A stretch of DNA of 64,000 nucleotides from Thermoplasmata archaeon (lineage in GTDB: Archaea; Thermoplasmatota; Thermoplasmata; Lutacidiplasmatales; UBA184). Position numbers and translations under genes: made by a program. This document shows positions 28,054-37,595 of the stretch, piece by piece. The notes below the pieces were generated by a model. The model saw nothing but the letters and a program-made list of their open reading frames with translations, did no database searches and had not been told where the DNA came from. Position 1 is the first letter of the stretch. Each line of letters begins with the position of its first letter. The stretch covers positions 1 to 64,000 of the forward strand of contig JAKIVS010000007.1 in assembly GCA_022750435.1 (NCBI GenBank). The letters run 5' to 3'.

Positions 28054-29223
28054 ATGGACCTCACGGAATCCGAGACGGACCGCGACCTTCGGGAGGCCGC
28101 GCGCCGGTTCGTCCAGAAGGAGGTCCGGCCGGTCGCCGCCCGCATGGACCGGGACGACTGGTTCCCCCGGGACGTCTTCCGCGCCCTTGGGGAGGCCGGC
28201 TTCCTCGGCCTGACCGTCCCGGAGGCATACGGAGGGCTCGGGCTCTCGTACACCGCCCAGGCGGTCGTGCTCGAGGAGATCGCCCGCTCGAGCCCCGCCC
28301 TTGCCCTCAGCGTCGGGGCGCACTCGAATCTCTGCGCGGACAACCTCGCCCGGAACGGGTCGGAGGAGCAGAAGCAACGGTTCCTCCCCGGGCTCGTCCG
28401 CGGGGAGAAGGTCGGGGCGCTCGCTCTCACGGAACCCGGCGCGGGCTCCGACGCCGTGGCGCTCTCCACCACCGCGCGTCGCGACGGCACCGTCTACGTG
28501 CTGACCGGGACGAAGCAGTTCATCACGAACGGCCCCGTCGCCGACGTGCTCCTCGTCTACGCCAAGACCGAGCCGGCCCGAGGATCGCGCGGCATCAGCG
28601 CGTTCCTCGTGGAGTCCAGCGCGCCCGGATTCTCCGTCTCGCGGGCTCACGACAAGATGGGGATGCGCGGCTCCCCGACGGGCGAGCTCGCCTTCCAGGA
28701 CGTCCGGGTGCCCGCCTCCCAGCGCGTCGGCGCCGAGAACGAGGGCGTCGGGATCGTCATGGGCGGATTGAACGTGGAGCGCGCCGTACTCTCGGCGATC
28801 CCGGTCGGGATCCTCGCCGAATGCCTCGCGCTCTCGGTCGAATACGCCCGGCAGCGCGAACAGTTCGGCCAGAAGATCGGACGCTTCCAGTTGATCCAGG
28901 AGAAGATTGCGAACATGTACCTCGCGCTCGAGTCCTCCCGCCTCCTGATGCTCGCGGCGCTCACTGCGGTGGAGGGCGACACGCGGAGCGGTCGGCAGAG
29001 CTCCGCGGCCCTGACGTTCGCCAGCGAGGCGTCGACCCGCGTCGCCCTCGACGCCATCCAGGTCCACGGCGGCTACGGCTACATGCGCGACCTGCCCGTC
29101 GAGCGCCTCGCCCGGGATGCGAAGCTCCTCGAGATCGGGGCAGGCACGAGCGAGATCCGGCGGCTGCTCATCGCCCGCGAGCTCCTCGGCGCGGGCTTCG
29201 ACTCGAACGACCGCGCCGCGTGA
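28054..29223 (+). CDS. acyl-CoA dehydrogenase
   Basis: [34 protein letters not shown]...[20 protein letters not shown]...[33 protein letters not shown]. Confidence 0.97.
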   Translation: MDLTESETDRDLREAARRFVQKEVRPVAARMDRDDWFPRDVFRALGEAGFLGLTVPEAYGGLGLSYTAQAVVLEEIARSSPALALSVGAHSNLCADNLARNGSEEQKQRFLPGLVRGEKVGALALTEPGAGSDAVALSTTARRDGTVYVLTGTKQFITNGPVADVLLVYAKTEPARGSRGISAFLVESSAPGFSVSRAHDKMGMRGSPTGELAFQDVRVPASQRVGAENEGVGIVMGGLNVERAVLSAIPVGILAECLALSVEYARQREQFGQKIGRFQLIQEKIANMYLALESSRLLMLAALTAVEGDTRSGRQSSAALTFASEASTRVALDAIQVHGGYGYMRDLPVERLARDAKLLEIGAGTSEIRRLLIARELLGAGFDSNDRAA

Positions 29224-29963
29224 CGGTCTCCGTCCGCTACCCGGGGCGACCGACCCGAGTGCGGGTCCTCGAGCGGCCGAATCGCTTCCTCGTGGTCGTC
29301 CGGGACGACAACGGCCGTGTTCGGCGCGCCCACCTCCCAAACCCTGGTCGGATGGAAGAGCTCCTGATCCCGGGGGAGACCATCGGATGGGTCGTGCCGG
29401 CACCGGCCGGCCGGAACCGGTCGACGGACTCGACGCTCGTCGCCGTCCGCCACGGCCGCACTCCGGTCTCCGTGGACACCGGGATCGCCACGCGACTCCT
29501 CGGGCAGGCCCTCGGGGCCGGAGCGCTCGTGGGGATCCGGAAGGGCCCGTGGCGACCGGAGGTTCGGCAGGGTCGTCACCGGTTCGACTTCGGGATTCCG
29601 GACCGCGGCGGAACGGGGTGGCGGTCCCTGCTCGAGGTGAAGAGCTCCAACCTTCGGGTCGGATCGACCGCGCTGTTTCCCGACGCGCCGACGGAGCGAG
29701 GGCGCCGCCACCTGGAGGCCCTGGCCGGATTCGTCGGGAACGGTCGGACGGCCGACGTCGTCTTCGCGATCCAGCGGGACGACGTGACGGAGTTCCGTCC
29801 CAACACCGCGCTCGACCCGGCGTTCTCGGTCGCCCTCCAGAGCGCCCGGGACGCGGGGGTCCGACTTCGCGCCATCACGCTTCGCGTCCGTCCCGGCGGC
29901 GCCACGCTTGGCCGTCCGGTCCCGGTCGTCCTCTCGTCGAACGCCGCGCTCGCGTCGTACTAA
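29220..29963 (+). CDS. sfsA: SfsA family protein (GTG start overlapping upstream stop)
   Basis: [45 protein letters not shown]...[49 protein letters not shown]. Confidence 0.93.
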   Translation: MTVSVRYPGRPTRVRVLERPNRFLVVVRDDNGRVRRAHLPNPGRMEELLIPGETIGWVVPAPAGRNRSTDSTLVAVRHGRTPVSVDTGIATRLLGQALGAGALVGIRKGPWRPEVRQGRHRFDFGIPDRGGTGWRSLLEVKSSNLRVGSTALFPDAPTERGRRHLEALAGFVGNGRTADVVFAIQRDDVTEFRPNTALDPAFSVALQSARDAGVRLRAITLRVRPGGATLGRPVPVVLSSNAALASY

Positions 29964-29998
29964 CCTATTTAGTGCTCGGAAACCCATCGGACACTCGG

Positions 29999-30733
29999 AT
30001 GAGCGGGCGCCCGACCGCTCCTCCCGGGGCTCCGACGCTCCGGGTCGAGGTCCTCAAGGAACTGCAACAGCTCATTGACAGCCGCGAGGCCCGGGATCGG
30101 CTCGAGAAGAGCCCGCTCGCCGAGGCGAAGGGGAAGGAGCACTGGGTGCTCCATCTCCTGCTCCGCTCCCAGGAACTCACGACTGCGCACTTCGACACCC
30201 TCATCGGGACGGCGTACTCGAACCTCGTCGCGCGTCTGCAGGCCCTCGACGACCGCCTCGGCCGCCTCGAGGAGCACGACGCGAGCACCGAGGCCGACGT
30301 CCGTGCCCGATTGGACTCGCTCGACACGAACCTTCTCGCCCGGGTCGACAAGGGGCTCGCCGACGGCCACGAGAAGCTCTCCACCGCCCTCCAGGAAGGG
30401 CTTGGCCAGAACCTCGACGCGAAGTGGAAGCCGGTGGGGGAGTCGATCGAGACGTTCGCGCAGGGCTCCCGTCAGATCCTGAAGGACGTCAGCGACACCT
30501 ACCGGGTCGCGACGCAAACGCGCCTGCTCCTCAACGAGAACGCCCGACGGATCGTCGACCTGGGGCGGGACATCGTGGCTCTCGAGGAGAGCCTCAAGCT
30601 CGTCGTCCAGAAGACCATCGAGGACGGTCTCTCGCCGCTCGAGGCGCGGGTCGCGGCCCTCGAGACCCATTCGGGGCTCGGAACGCCGACGACCAACGGC
30701 GAGCGGCCCGCGACGCCCCCGGCCGAACCGTAG
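29999..30733 (+). CDS. coiled-coil hypothetical protein
   Basis: Heptad-like LQALDDRLGRLEEHDASTEADVRARLDSLDTNLLARVDKGLADGHEKLSTALQ...; preceded by TA-rich ACCTATTTAG promoter-like element. Confidence 0.7.
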   Translation: MSGRPTAPPGAPTLRVEVLKELQQLIDSREARDRLEKSPLAEAKGKEHWVLHLLLRSQELTTAHFDTLIGTAYSNLVARLQALDDRLGRLEEHDASTEADVRARLDSLDTNLLARVDKGLADGHEKLSTALQEGLGQNLDAKWKPVGESIETFAQGSRQILKDVSDTYRVATQTRLLLNENARRIVDLGRDIVALEESLKLVVQKTIEDGLSPLEARVAALETHSGLGTPTTNGERPATPPAEP

Positions 30734-30751
30734 TCCCGGACCGCCGCCGGC

Positions 30752-31567
30752 ATGACCCGTCTTTCTCCCCGCCATCCGCGCTACCGGAGCCTGCGAACGA
30801 GGGCCCACCTCGGTGCGCTCGCCCGCACGGGCGTGGTCGCGCCGGAAGGTCTCATCGCCCACGGCCGCGGCGAAGCGTTCGACTACTTCCTCGGCGAGCG
30901 CACGACCGCATCGGCGCGGCGCGCCATCCGGGCGGCCGCCGTGTGGCTCGCGAACGCCGACCACCCGGTCGTCTCGGTCAACGGGAACGTGGCCGCGCTG
31001 GCCGCGCCGGCGGTGGCCCGCCTCCAGCGCGCCCGCCCCGGTCTCTCGGTCGAGGTCAACCTGTTCCACCGCACCCCCGGCCGCGCCCGCCGGATTGCGA
31101 CCCTCCTACGGTCGGCCGGCGTCCTCGACGTCCTCGGGGTAGTGCCGAACTCGCGTATCCCGGGATTGCCCAGCGACCGGGCGAGGGTCGACCGGCGCGG
31201 AATCCTCGTGGCCGACGTCTGCCTCGTTCCGTTGGAGGACGGGGACCGGACCGAAGCGCTCCGGGCGATGGGGAAGCACGTGATCTCCATCGACCTCAAC
31301 CCGCTCTCCCGGACCTCCGAGACCGCCGACCTCCCGATCGTCGACGAGCTGACGCGGGCCCTCGAAGGGCTCGCGGCCGAGCTGGGGAGGTCACGGCGGA
31401 GGACGGTGGGGGAGTTCCCGCCGTTCGACGCGCGGGGCGCGCTCAGGGCGGCGCGGAGGACGATGGCGCGGCGTCTGACCTCGGTCGGAGCACGTCCCCC
31501 AACGGCACCGCGATCCGCTCGGCGACCTTCTGCAGGAACCCCGCGTCGCTCGCGTCGAACACCTTGA
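30752..31567 (+). CDS. 4-phosphopantoate--beta-alanine ligase (archaeal phosphopantothenate synthetase)
   Basis: HPRYRSLRTRAHLGALARTGVVAPEGLIAHGRGEAFDYFLGERTT...NGNVAALAA...VEVNLFHRTPGR...KHVISIDLNPLSRTSETADLPIVDELTRA. Confidence 0.93.
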   Translation: MTRLSPRHPRYRSLRTRAHLGALARTGVVAPEGLIAHGRGEAFDYFLGERTTASARRAIRAAAVWLANADHPVVSVNGNVAALAAPAVARLQRARPGLSVEVNLFHRTPGRARRIATLLRSAGVLDVLGVVPNSRIPGLPSDRARVDRRGILVADVCLVPLEDGDRTEALRAMGKHVISIDLNPLSRTSETADLPIVDELTRALEGLAAELGRSRRRTVGEFPPFDARGALRAARRTMARRLTSVGARPPTAPRSARRPSAGTPRRSRRTP

Positions 31568-31958
31568 CCCGCGTGCCATCGATGTCGATCTCGCCGAGGA
31601 CCACGCCGTGGTCCATCACCGGGACGACGATCTCGGCGCGGGTCTCGAGGAAGCAGGCGAGGTAGTCCGGGTCCACCTGGACGTCGTCCACGACGACGGT
31701 GCGGCGCTCCCGGGCAGCCCGGCCGCACACTCCGCGTCCCAGGGGGATCTCGACATGCTCGGTCGGCTGGTCTCCCTCCCACGCCACGAGGGAGAGGGTC
31801 TCCCCGCGGAGGGCGTAGACCCCGATCCATCGGTAGTGGGAGAACTCGGCGCGGAGGAAACGGCAGACCTCCTGCAGCGCGTCCTTCCCTTGCAAGTGGG
31901 TGAGGATCGAGCCCACGTGCAGGAGCGCGGGCGTCGTCTGCCGGGGAGGAACCGTCAC
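31443..31958 (-). CDS. GAF-domain protein
   Basis: RAEFSHYRWIGVYALRGETLSLVAWEGDQPTEHVEIPLGRGVCGRAARERRTVVVDDVQVDPDYLACFLETRAEIVVPVMDHGVVLGEIDIDGTRVKVFDASDAGFLQKVAERIAVPL. Confidence 0.92.
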   Translation of the reverse strand: MTVPPRQTTPALLHVGSILTHLQGKDALQEVCRFLRAEFSHYRWIGVYALRGETLSLVAWEGDQPTEHVEIPLGRGVCGRAARERRTVVVDDVQVDPDYLACFLETRAEIVVPVMDHGVVLGEIDIDGTRVKVFDASDAGFLQKVAERIAVPLGDVLRPRSDAAPSSSAPP

Positions 31959-31980
31959 GCGCCCGTCCCGGAGGGGAGAG

Positions 31981-32098
31981 CGCCGAGGGGGAGAATTTCG
32001 GCCGCACCGGAGCGTCCGGCGGCGGCGTTTGAACTCCCGAGGCGTATTCCGCCACGAGCTTTCCAGACTCGCGCCGTACCGGACTGAGCCACCTCGGC
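31981..32098 (-). tRNA. tRNA-Ser(GGA), interrupted in the T-loop by about 33 nt (candidate intron)
   Basis: Minus strand GCCGAGG-TG-GCTCAGTCCGGTACGGCG-CGAGT-CTGGAAA-GCTCG-T-GGCG-GAATA-CGCC-TC-GGGAG-TTCAAA[insert]T-CTCCC-CCTCGGC-G: perfect 7-bp acceptor, 5-bp anticodon stem, 4-bp variable arm (class II) and 5-bp T-stem. Confidence 0.88.
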
Positions 32099-32159
32099 AC
32101 CTCCGGTCCGATGGGACCGGTCGAGGGCGATAACAGTATCGAAACTGGGGAAGCCGACG

Positions 32160-32426
32160 TCAGGGAAGCAGCAGGCTGCCGCACCGCGGGCAGCCGGAGG
32201 AGCGCTGCGGGAGCGGGACATCGAGCCCGCACTCCGGGCACGGGACGGGGTCGGGACCGAGCAGCGAGAGGCAATCGAAGCAGCTTCCCCCCCGCCGGTC
32301 GCTGGGGAGCACCACGAGCTCCTTCCCGCAGAAGGTGCAGTGCTGGAAGCGGTCGTCGGGACTCGAAAACGCGCGGTGGTCCGCGAACGAAAGCATGCGA
32401 GGCGCGCGAGCACGGTCCCCGTACAT
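32160..32426 (-). CDS. zinc-ribbon protein with four CxxC knuckles
   Basis: HCTFCGKELVVL..GSCFDCLSLLGPDPVPCPECGLDVPLPQRSSGCPRCGSLLLP. Confidence 0.8.
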   Translation of the reverse strand: MYGDRARAPRMLSFADHRAFSSPDDRFQHCTFCGKELVVLPSDRRGGSCFDCLSLLGPDPVPCPECGLDVPLPQRSSGCPRCGSLLLP

Positions 32427-32489
32427 AAGCGCTCGCCAAATCGGCCCGGGCCGACCGTCCGGAGGGCTCCGGAACGGGGGAAATCAGGG

Positions 32490-33647
32490 TCAGACGGGGA
32501 CCGTCGGACCCACGGGCCGAGGGTGGGGAATCTCCGCCGGCCGGTCCTTCGGGATGAAGTCGCCCTTCGACGGCCGGGTGACGAGCGCGTACCACGGGGC
32601 GAGGACGTCGACGAGCGCGCCGAGCACGCCGTGGAGGGCGAGGCGCGGCCACGAGGCGGGGTGGTACAGGTAGCGCCGGTGCAGCCGGTAGCCCTCGACG
32701 TAGGCGAACACCATCGACGTCCAGATGAAGCCGGTGAAGACGCCGGTGACGATCAGGAGCGGGCCGTAGTGGAACGCCACGCTCGCGACGAGCACCGCGA
32801 CCGATGGGAGAGCGGAGAACCAGGAGAGGGCGGAGTACGCGAGCGTCGCCTTGCGGCGGAGCGGCACCTCGTCGGAACGTCGGAGTGCGTGCAGGACTCC
32901 GTGGACCCACCGTCGACGTTGGCGGAGTTGGTCGCGCATCGAGAACGCGCCCTTTTCGTAGGCGAACCCCTTCAGCAGCCCGAACACCGAGCCGAATTCC
33001 CGCCGGACGCGGATCTCGAACAGGAGGTCCTCGCCAGGGACGTAGCCCCGGGCATCCCAGCCGATGGAGTCCTCGACGTCCGCCCGGGTGAGGAAGTGGG
33101 AGCCGTGGAAGCCGGACGTCGGGTTCCCGGCGGCGGTCATCGAGTCGAGCACCCGGAAGTCGTCGTACGAGCGGGTCAGCTCCTGGACGTGGCTCGGGGA
33201 GCCCGCCCAGTCGAGCGGATACAGGATCACGCCGGTGCCGACGAGGCGGTCGCCCCGGGCCACGAAGTCGGAAATCCCTTCGAGCGTGTCTTGGCCGACG
33301 CACGTCTCCTCGTCCTGGTGGTAGACCCAGATGAGAGGGTCGGAGAGCCTCAGGCGGATTCGCTCCTCCGAGGCGAACTGGAGGGCGCGCGCCTTTCCCG
33401 AGGTGCCCAGCTTCGTTCGGTACGCCCGGGGGATCACCGTCACGGTGACCCCTTCGGTCCGCAGCCCCTCGTACAGGTCCGGATCCGTCGCATAGCCGTC
33501 GGGTTCGATGAGCAGCCAGACGAGGTAGCGGAATCGGAGCTTCGGGGTGTTCCGGACCCAGTAGAGGACCGAGCGTACGGTCGTGGCGAGGGCCCGCGGG
33601 GACGTTCCGATCGCGGTGACCTGGAAGATCACCGTAGGCGCGCTCAC
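32490..33647 (-). CDS. glycosyltransferase family 2 with C-terminal TM helices
   Basis: VSAPTVIFQVTAIGTSPRALATTVRSVLYWVRN...LIWVYHQDEETCVGQDTLEGI...GEDLLFEIRVRREFG...QRRRWVHGVLHAL (QxxRW); GTG start overlaps upstream stop. Confidence 0.88.
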   Translation of the reverse strand: MSAPTVIFQVTAIGTSPRALATTVRSVLYWVRNTPKLRFRYLVWLLIEPDGYATDPDLYEGLRTEGVTVTVIPRAYRTKLGTSGKARALQFASEERIRLRLSDPLIWVYHQDEETCVGQDTLEGISDFVARGDRLVGTGVILYPLDWAGSPSHVQELTRSYDDFRVLDSMTAAGNPTSGFHGSHFLTRADVEDSIGWDARGYVPGEDLLFEIRVRREFGSVFGLLKGFAYEKGAFSMRDQLRQRRRWVHGVLHALRRSDEVPLRRKATLAYSALSWFSALPSVAVLVASVAFHYGPLLIVTGVFTGFIWTSMVFAYVEGYRLHRRYLYHPASWPRLALHGVLGALVDVLAPWYALVTRPSKGDFIPKDRPAEIPHPRPVGPTVPV

Positions 33648-34534
33648 GCCGCCTCCGGAAGGTCGAGCGGCCCGGCGGAGAGGATCCGGTGGGTGCCGAC
33701 GAAGGAAACGACGAAGAATGGAACCGGAATCATCCAGACGAGCGGAAGACCCGCGAGCCACCAGACCGGCATCGCCTCGTGCGCGAAGAACGCGAGCGTC
33801 ACCAGGACCGCGCTGATCGCGGCGGCGAGGAGGAGGGTTGTGCCGAACAGGCGGGGACGGCGGTCGCGCGCCTCGCCGACCGTCTCGTTGTAGCGGGCCA
33901 CGGTGAAGGCGGCGTACGCCGGCGGAGTCGGTTCGCCCCCGACCGGGATGGCCCCAGGAGTCGTTGGGCTCCCGGTACGACCCTTCGGCAGAGAATTGGG
34001 AGGAACGGCGGCTGGGCCGCTTCCGGAACGGGAGTCGACGCCGGGACCGGCGCGGAGGAAGGAGAGCTCTTCGGCCGCCCGGTCGAGCTCCGCGCGGAGC
34101 GTCGCCACCGAATCCCCGAGGCCCTGGGTCCTCCGCTGGATTGCCTCGAACTCCGTCGAGATCCCGGCGGCGGCCTCACGGGCGGAAGCGAGTCGGTCGT
34201 CGAGGTACGGGCTCGGAGCTCCCCGGGCGTCCCCGAGGGGCGGGAGCCCTTCGACACCCTCGGCAGCAGGAGACGACGCCCGAGCCGGGGCGCGCGGAAC
34301 GAGGGCTCCGGGTTCTGCAGGGACGCCAAGGATCCGGTGAATCGCGTCGAGCTCCGCGAGAACGGTCCGGTACTCGAGCTCGCGTTCGGCACGGGTCGGC
34401 CACCGGGCCGTGGGTCGAGGGTCGTTCCGCGCGGGGCCGTCCGATGGGAGCGCATCCCGGCTCGGTTCGGACGGGCCGGCTCCGGACGGCGCTCGCGCCC
34501 GCTGGTCGCCGAACGTGGCGTTCGCCTCGGTCAC
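33644..34534 (-). CDS. hypothetical coiled-coil protein with two C-terminal TM helices
   Basis: EFEAIQRRTQGLGDSVATLRAELDRAAEELSFL then LFGTTLLLAAAISAVLVTLAFFAHEAMPVWWLAGLPLVWMIPVPFFVVSFVG; translationally coupled to the GT2 gene. Confidence 0.7.
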   Translation of the reverse strand: MTEANATFGDQRARAPSGAGPSEPSRDALPSDGPARNDPRPTARWPTRAERELEYRTVLAELDAIHRILGVPAEPGALVPRAPARASSPAAEGVEGLPPLGDARGAPSPYLDDRLASAREAAAGISTEFEAIQRRTQGLGDSVATLRAELDRAAEELSFLRAGPGVDSRSGSGPAAVPPNSLPKGRTGSPTTPGAIPVGGEPTPPAYAAFTVARYNETVGEARDRRPRLFGTTLLLAAAISAVLVTLAFFAHEAMPVWWLAGLPLVWMIPVPFFVVSFVGTHRILSAGPLDLPEAA

Positions 34535-34731
34535 GGGTCCCGGTGGTGGTGCCCCCTCACGCCGAGCGAGGACCCGGATCCTCGGTTCGGGGGGAGACGC
34601 CGAATCGAATTGCGAACCTCTGGGATATCAACCCTCGGCTTGGGTCGCCAAGTTCCGGACCGAGGCCGACGCTCGGCCGGCCGGTCGCCCGGGCCGGGGC
34701 GTTCTCGGGGTGTTCGGCGACTGCGCCGCGC

Positions 34732-35478
34732 CTACGGGTCGCGCCACCGCGCCTTCAGCCCCGCGATCGCGAGGAGGGCGAGGCTGGACAGGAGGAGGAC
34801 GGTCCAGTCGATCAGGGCCGAGCCGAGCGAGAGGTGCGTGAGTCCGAAGGCGCTCTGCATCAGGAACGCCGCGTACGTCGTCGGCGAGAGGTAGGCCAGC
34901 CACCGGACCGACGCCGGGATCGCGGTGATCGGGTAGTACACGGGGGGGAGAACCGTCAGCCCGAGAGAGACCAAGGAGGAGAACACGAACGTCTCTCGGA
35001 CGTCGGCAAAGAACGTGGCGAGCGTGAACCCGAGGCACGTTGCCAGCACCCACACCGTCAGGAGGACGCCGAAGATCTCCAACGCGGCAAGGACGGTGAC
35101 GGGCGCCTCGAACGCCCCCAGGAGGATGAACACGGCGATCCCGGGCAGCGAATAGACGAGCTCCGAGAACGCGATCCCGACGACGTAGACGGGGGCCTCG
35201 ACCGGCGAGGCGACGATCACGTCCTGGAACTTCAGGTCCGTCCGGTAGTGGGACATGTCGGTCTGGAGGGAGGTGCCGACCGAGAGGACCGTGAGGAGCA
35301 TCCCGCCCGCGATCCCGTAGAGGAACAGGGTGCCCCCGGACGCCACCGTGACGAAGAACAGGAAGGAGAGCGGCGAGGCAAGGATGCTGAGCAGGTAGAG
35401 CGGCTGCGTCCGCATCGGGACGACGCCGTTCATGTAGGCGAGGGTCAGCACGCTCCGGAGCCGGTGACGCTCGGTCAT
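34732..35478 (-). CDS. ABC-2 type transporter permease
   Basis: MTERHRLRSVLTLAYMNGVVPMRTQPLYLLSILASPLSFLFFVTVASGG...FFADVRETFVFSSLVSLGLTVLPPVYYPITAIPASVRWLAYLSPTTYAAFLMQ. Confidence 0.93.
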   Translation of the reverse strand: MTERHRLRSVLTLAYMNGVVPMRTQPLYLLSILASPLSFLFFVTVASGGTLFLYGIAGGMLLTVLSVGTSLQTDMSHYRTDLKFQDVIVASPVEAPVYVVGIAFSELVYSLPGIAVFILLGAFEAPVTVLAALEIFGVLLTVWVLATCLGFTLATFFADVRETFVFSSLVSLGLTVLPPVYYPITAIPASVRWLAYLSPTTYAAFLMQSAFGLTHLSLGSALIDWTVLLLSSLALLAIAGLKARWRDP

Positions 35479-36416
35479 GCGGCCGTCTCCAACGGCGTGT
35501 CGTCCGCGTCGATCGCCTTGCCGACGACCTGGAGGAAGATGTCCTCGAGCGTGACCGGACCCAGGGAGACACGGGCGCCCTTCGAGAGCGCGAGTTGCGC
35601 CAACTCCCTCGCCGGGGCCTCCTTGGCGAAGACGAGGAAGCCGCCCTCGACCGCACTGACGGTTCCGAACGTTTCGAGTTCCGCGCGGCCGAGAACGCCG
35701 CTCACCACCAGCCGGAACGGCTGGCGGACCCGGTCGCGGATCTCGGTCGGGCTCCCCTCGAGCCGGACCTTGCCACCCTCGAGAAGGGCGAGCCGGCTCG
35801 ACAACGCCTCCGCCTCGTCGAGGTAGTGGGTCGTCAGGAGCACCGTACGGCCGTCGTGGATCGCCCGCCGGATGGCGGTCCACACCTCCCTCCGGGCGAT
35901 CGGGTCGAGCCCGGTTGTCGGTTCGTCGAGGAACAGGACGTCGGCGTCGGAGGCGAGGACCATCGCGACCATCGCGCGTCGCCGCATCCCGCCGGAGAGG
36001 TGGCTGACGAGGCTCTTCCGCACCGACGTCAGGCCGAGCTCCGCGAGGACGGCGTCGGTCCGCTGGCGCGCATCGTGCGCCTCCGCCCCGCGGATCTTCA
36101 GGTAGAGGTACACGAGCTCGTCGACGTTGAGGAAGTAGAGCGGACGGGACTCTTGCGGGACCGCCGCGATGCGGAGCCGGACCTTCGAGGTCTCGGTCAT
36201 CACATCGTGGCCGAGGACGGTCATCGAGCCGGACGTGAGCGCGAGCTGAGTCGCGCCGATGCGGACGAACGTGGTCTTCCCAGCGCCGTTGCGCCCGATC
36301 ATCCCGTACACCCGTCCCGCGGGGATGTTCAGGTCGACGCCGGCGAGGGCCTCGGTCTTCCCGCCGGAGTGGGTGTACGTCTTCGAGACGCCGTGAGCTT
36401 CGATGGCGTTGGACAT
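35475..36416 (-). CDS. ABC transporter ATP-binding protein (ABC-2 exporter type)
   Basis: GMIGRNGAGKTTFVRIGATQL...HLSGGMRRRAMVAMVLASDADVLFLDEPTTGLDPIARREVWTAIR...LLTTHYLDEAEALS. Confidence 0.98.
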   Translation of the reverse strand: MSNAIEAHGVSKTYTHSGGKTEALAGVDLNIPAGRVYGMIGRNGAGKTTFVRIGATQLALTSGSMTVLGHDVMTETSKVRLRIAAVPQESRPLYFLNVDELVYLYLKIRGAEAHDARQRTDAVLAELGLTSVRKSLVSHLSGGMRRRAMVAMVLASDADVLFLDEPTTGLDPIARREVWTAIRRAIHDGRTVLLTTHYLDEAEALSSRLALLEGGKVRLEGSPTEIRDRVRQPFRLVVSGVLGRAELETFGTVSAVEGGFLVFAKEAPARELAQLALSKGARVSLGPVTLEDIFLQVVGKAIDADDTPLETAA

Positions 36417-36466
36417 CGTCGTTCGGCGAGCGAGGCTCGGTTCTTAACTCGGAAGTTTCGCCGGCG

Positions 36467-37534
36467 TCAGCTCAGGACTTCGGTGAGTCGGCCCTCGGAG
36501 CGGGCCCGCTTCAGCTCGAGCGCGATGCGGCGGCCCATCGACAGGTCCGGGGCGACGAGGTCGGAATACGGGGAGCCGTGGACGTACACGTTCGTCCCCG
36601 CGACGATGCGCGTGGAGATCTCGAACACCTTGAACACGAGGTCCTCGGTCATGATCCCCTCGACGCAGAACGGTCCGACCATCCCGCCGAACAGCTCGAT
36701 CGAGCGTTCGATGATGCTAGCCCCCACGTCGAACACCTGCGGCAGCAGGGACTCGCGCATCACGACCGGGACGTTCCCCGTCACGACGAACGTCGGCCGG
36801 ATCCCGGCGCGGAGCAGCTCCTCGTGCGCCCCGAGCTTGTACAGCTCGTCGATGTTGGCCTCGTCGCGACGGTCCATGCCGAGCAGTTCCAAGGAGCCGG
36901 ACCCGACGCGGTAGCCGTCGGTGGAGAGGGGCGAATAGAAGAAATGCAGATAGTAGCGGGTCCCCAGCACGTACTCCTGGATGACGTGCGGCCCCGTCGG
37001 CTGGAATCCCTCGAGCGCCTCGCGGTTCTTCGCGAGGAAGAACCCCTTGCCCCCTTTCGCCCCGTAGTACTTCACGATCGCCGGACCGTCGACCTCCTCG
37101 GGGGTCGCGTACCGCCGCGGCATCCGCACGCCGGCCGATTCGAGCCAGACGCGCTCCTTCTCCCGGTCCGACTCCCAGGCGATGACGGCCCGGTTCCCGA
37201 ACACCGGGACCTTCAGCTCGGCGAACCGCTCCGGTCCGACGTACTCGACGAAGGAGCCGTGCGGGACGATGACCGCGTTCGCCGCGTTCAGCTTCTCGCT
37301 TTCCCGCGCGAGGAGCGGGAGGGATTCGACGGAAAGGAACGAGTCGGGCCGGCCGAGGGGAAACGCGTCGTAGTACTTCGGCGGCGTTCCCGTGCATACG
37401 CCGAGGCTTTTGAATCCCTCCACGCGGGCGCCGTGGAAGATCTGCAACGAAGAATGGGAGCAGACGGTCGTGATGGTCGGGGCGCGGGCGGCGACCGGAG
37501 CCACGTGCTCCGGCGTGGAAAGTTCGATACCCAT
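36467..37534 (-). CDS. purP: 5-formaminoimidazole-4-carboxamide-1-beta-D-ribofuranosyl 5'-monophosphate synthetase
   Basis: 355 aa; CSHSSLQIFHGARVEGFKSLGVCTG...AVIVPHGSFVEYVG...PAIVKYYGAKGGKGFFLAKN...VIQEYVLGTRYYLHFFYSPL...FEISTRIVAGTNVYVHGSPYSDL. Confidence 0.96.
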   Translation of the reverse strand: MGIELSTPEHVAPVAARAPTITTVCSHSSLQIFHGARVEGFKSLGVCTGTPPKYYDAFPLGRPDSFLSVESLPLLARESEKLNAANAVIVPHGSFVEYVGPERFAELKVPVFGNRAVIAWESDREKERVWLESAGVRMPRRYATPEEVDGPAIVKYYGAKGGKGFFLAKNREALEGFQPTGPHVIQEYVLGTRYYLHFFYSPLSTDGYRVGSGSLELLGMDRRDEANIDELYKLGAHEELLRAGIRPTFVVTGNVPVVMRESLLPQVFDVGASIIERSIELFGGMVGPFCVEGIMTEDLVFKVFEISTRIVAGTNVYVHGSPYSDLVAPDLSMGRRIALELKRARSEGRLTEVLS

Positions 37535-37595
37535 ATCGAACGGACAAGCGTTCGTCTGATAGCCTTTGCGCGGACGCCCCGTCGACGTCCGGCCG

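Noticed and set aside
31955-32413. 152-aa minus-strand ORF
   Set aside because: Overlaps the tRNA-Ser and the better supported zinc-ribbon gene; Arg/Ser/Ala-rich shadow.
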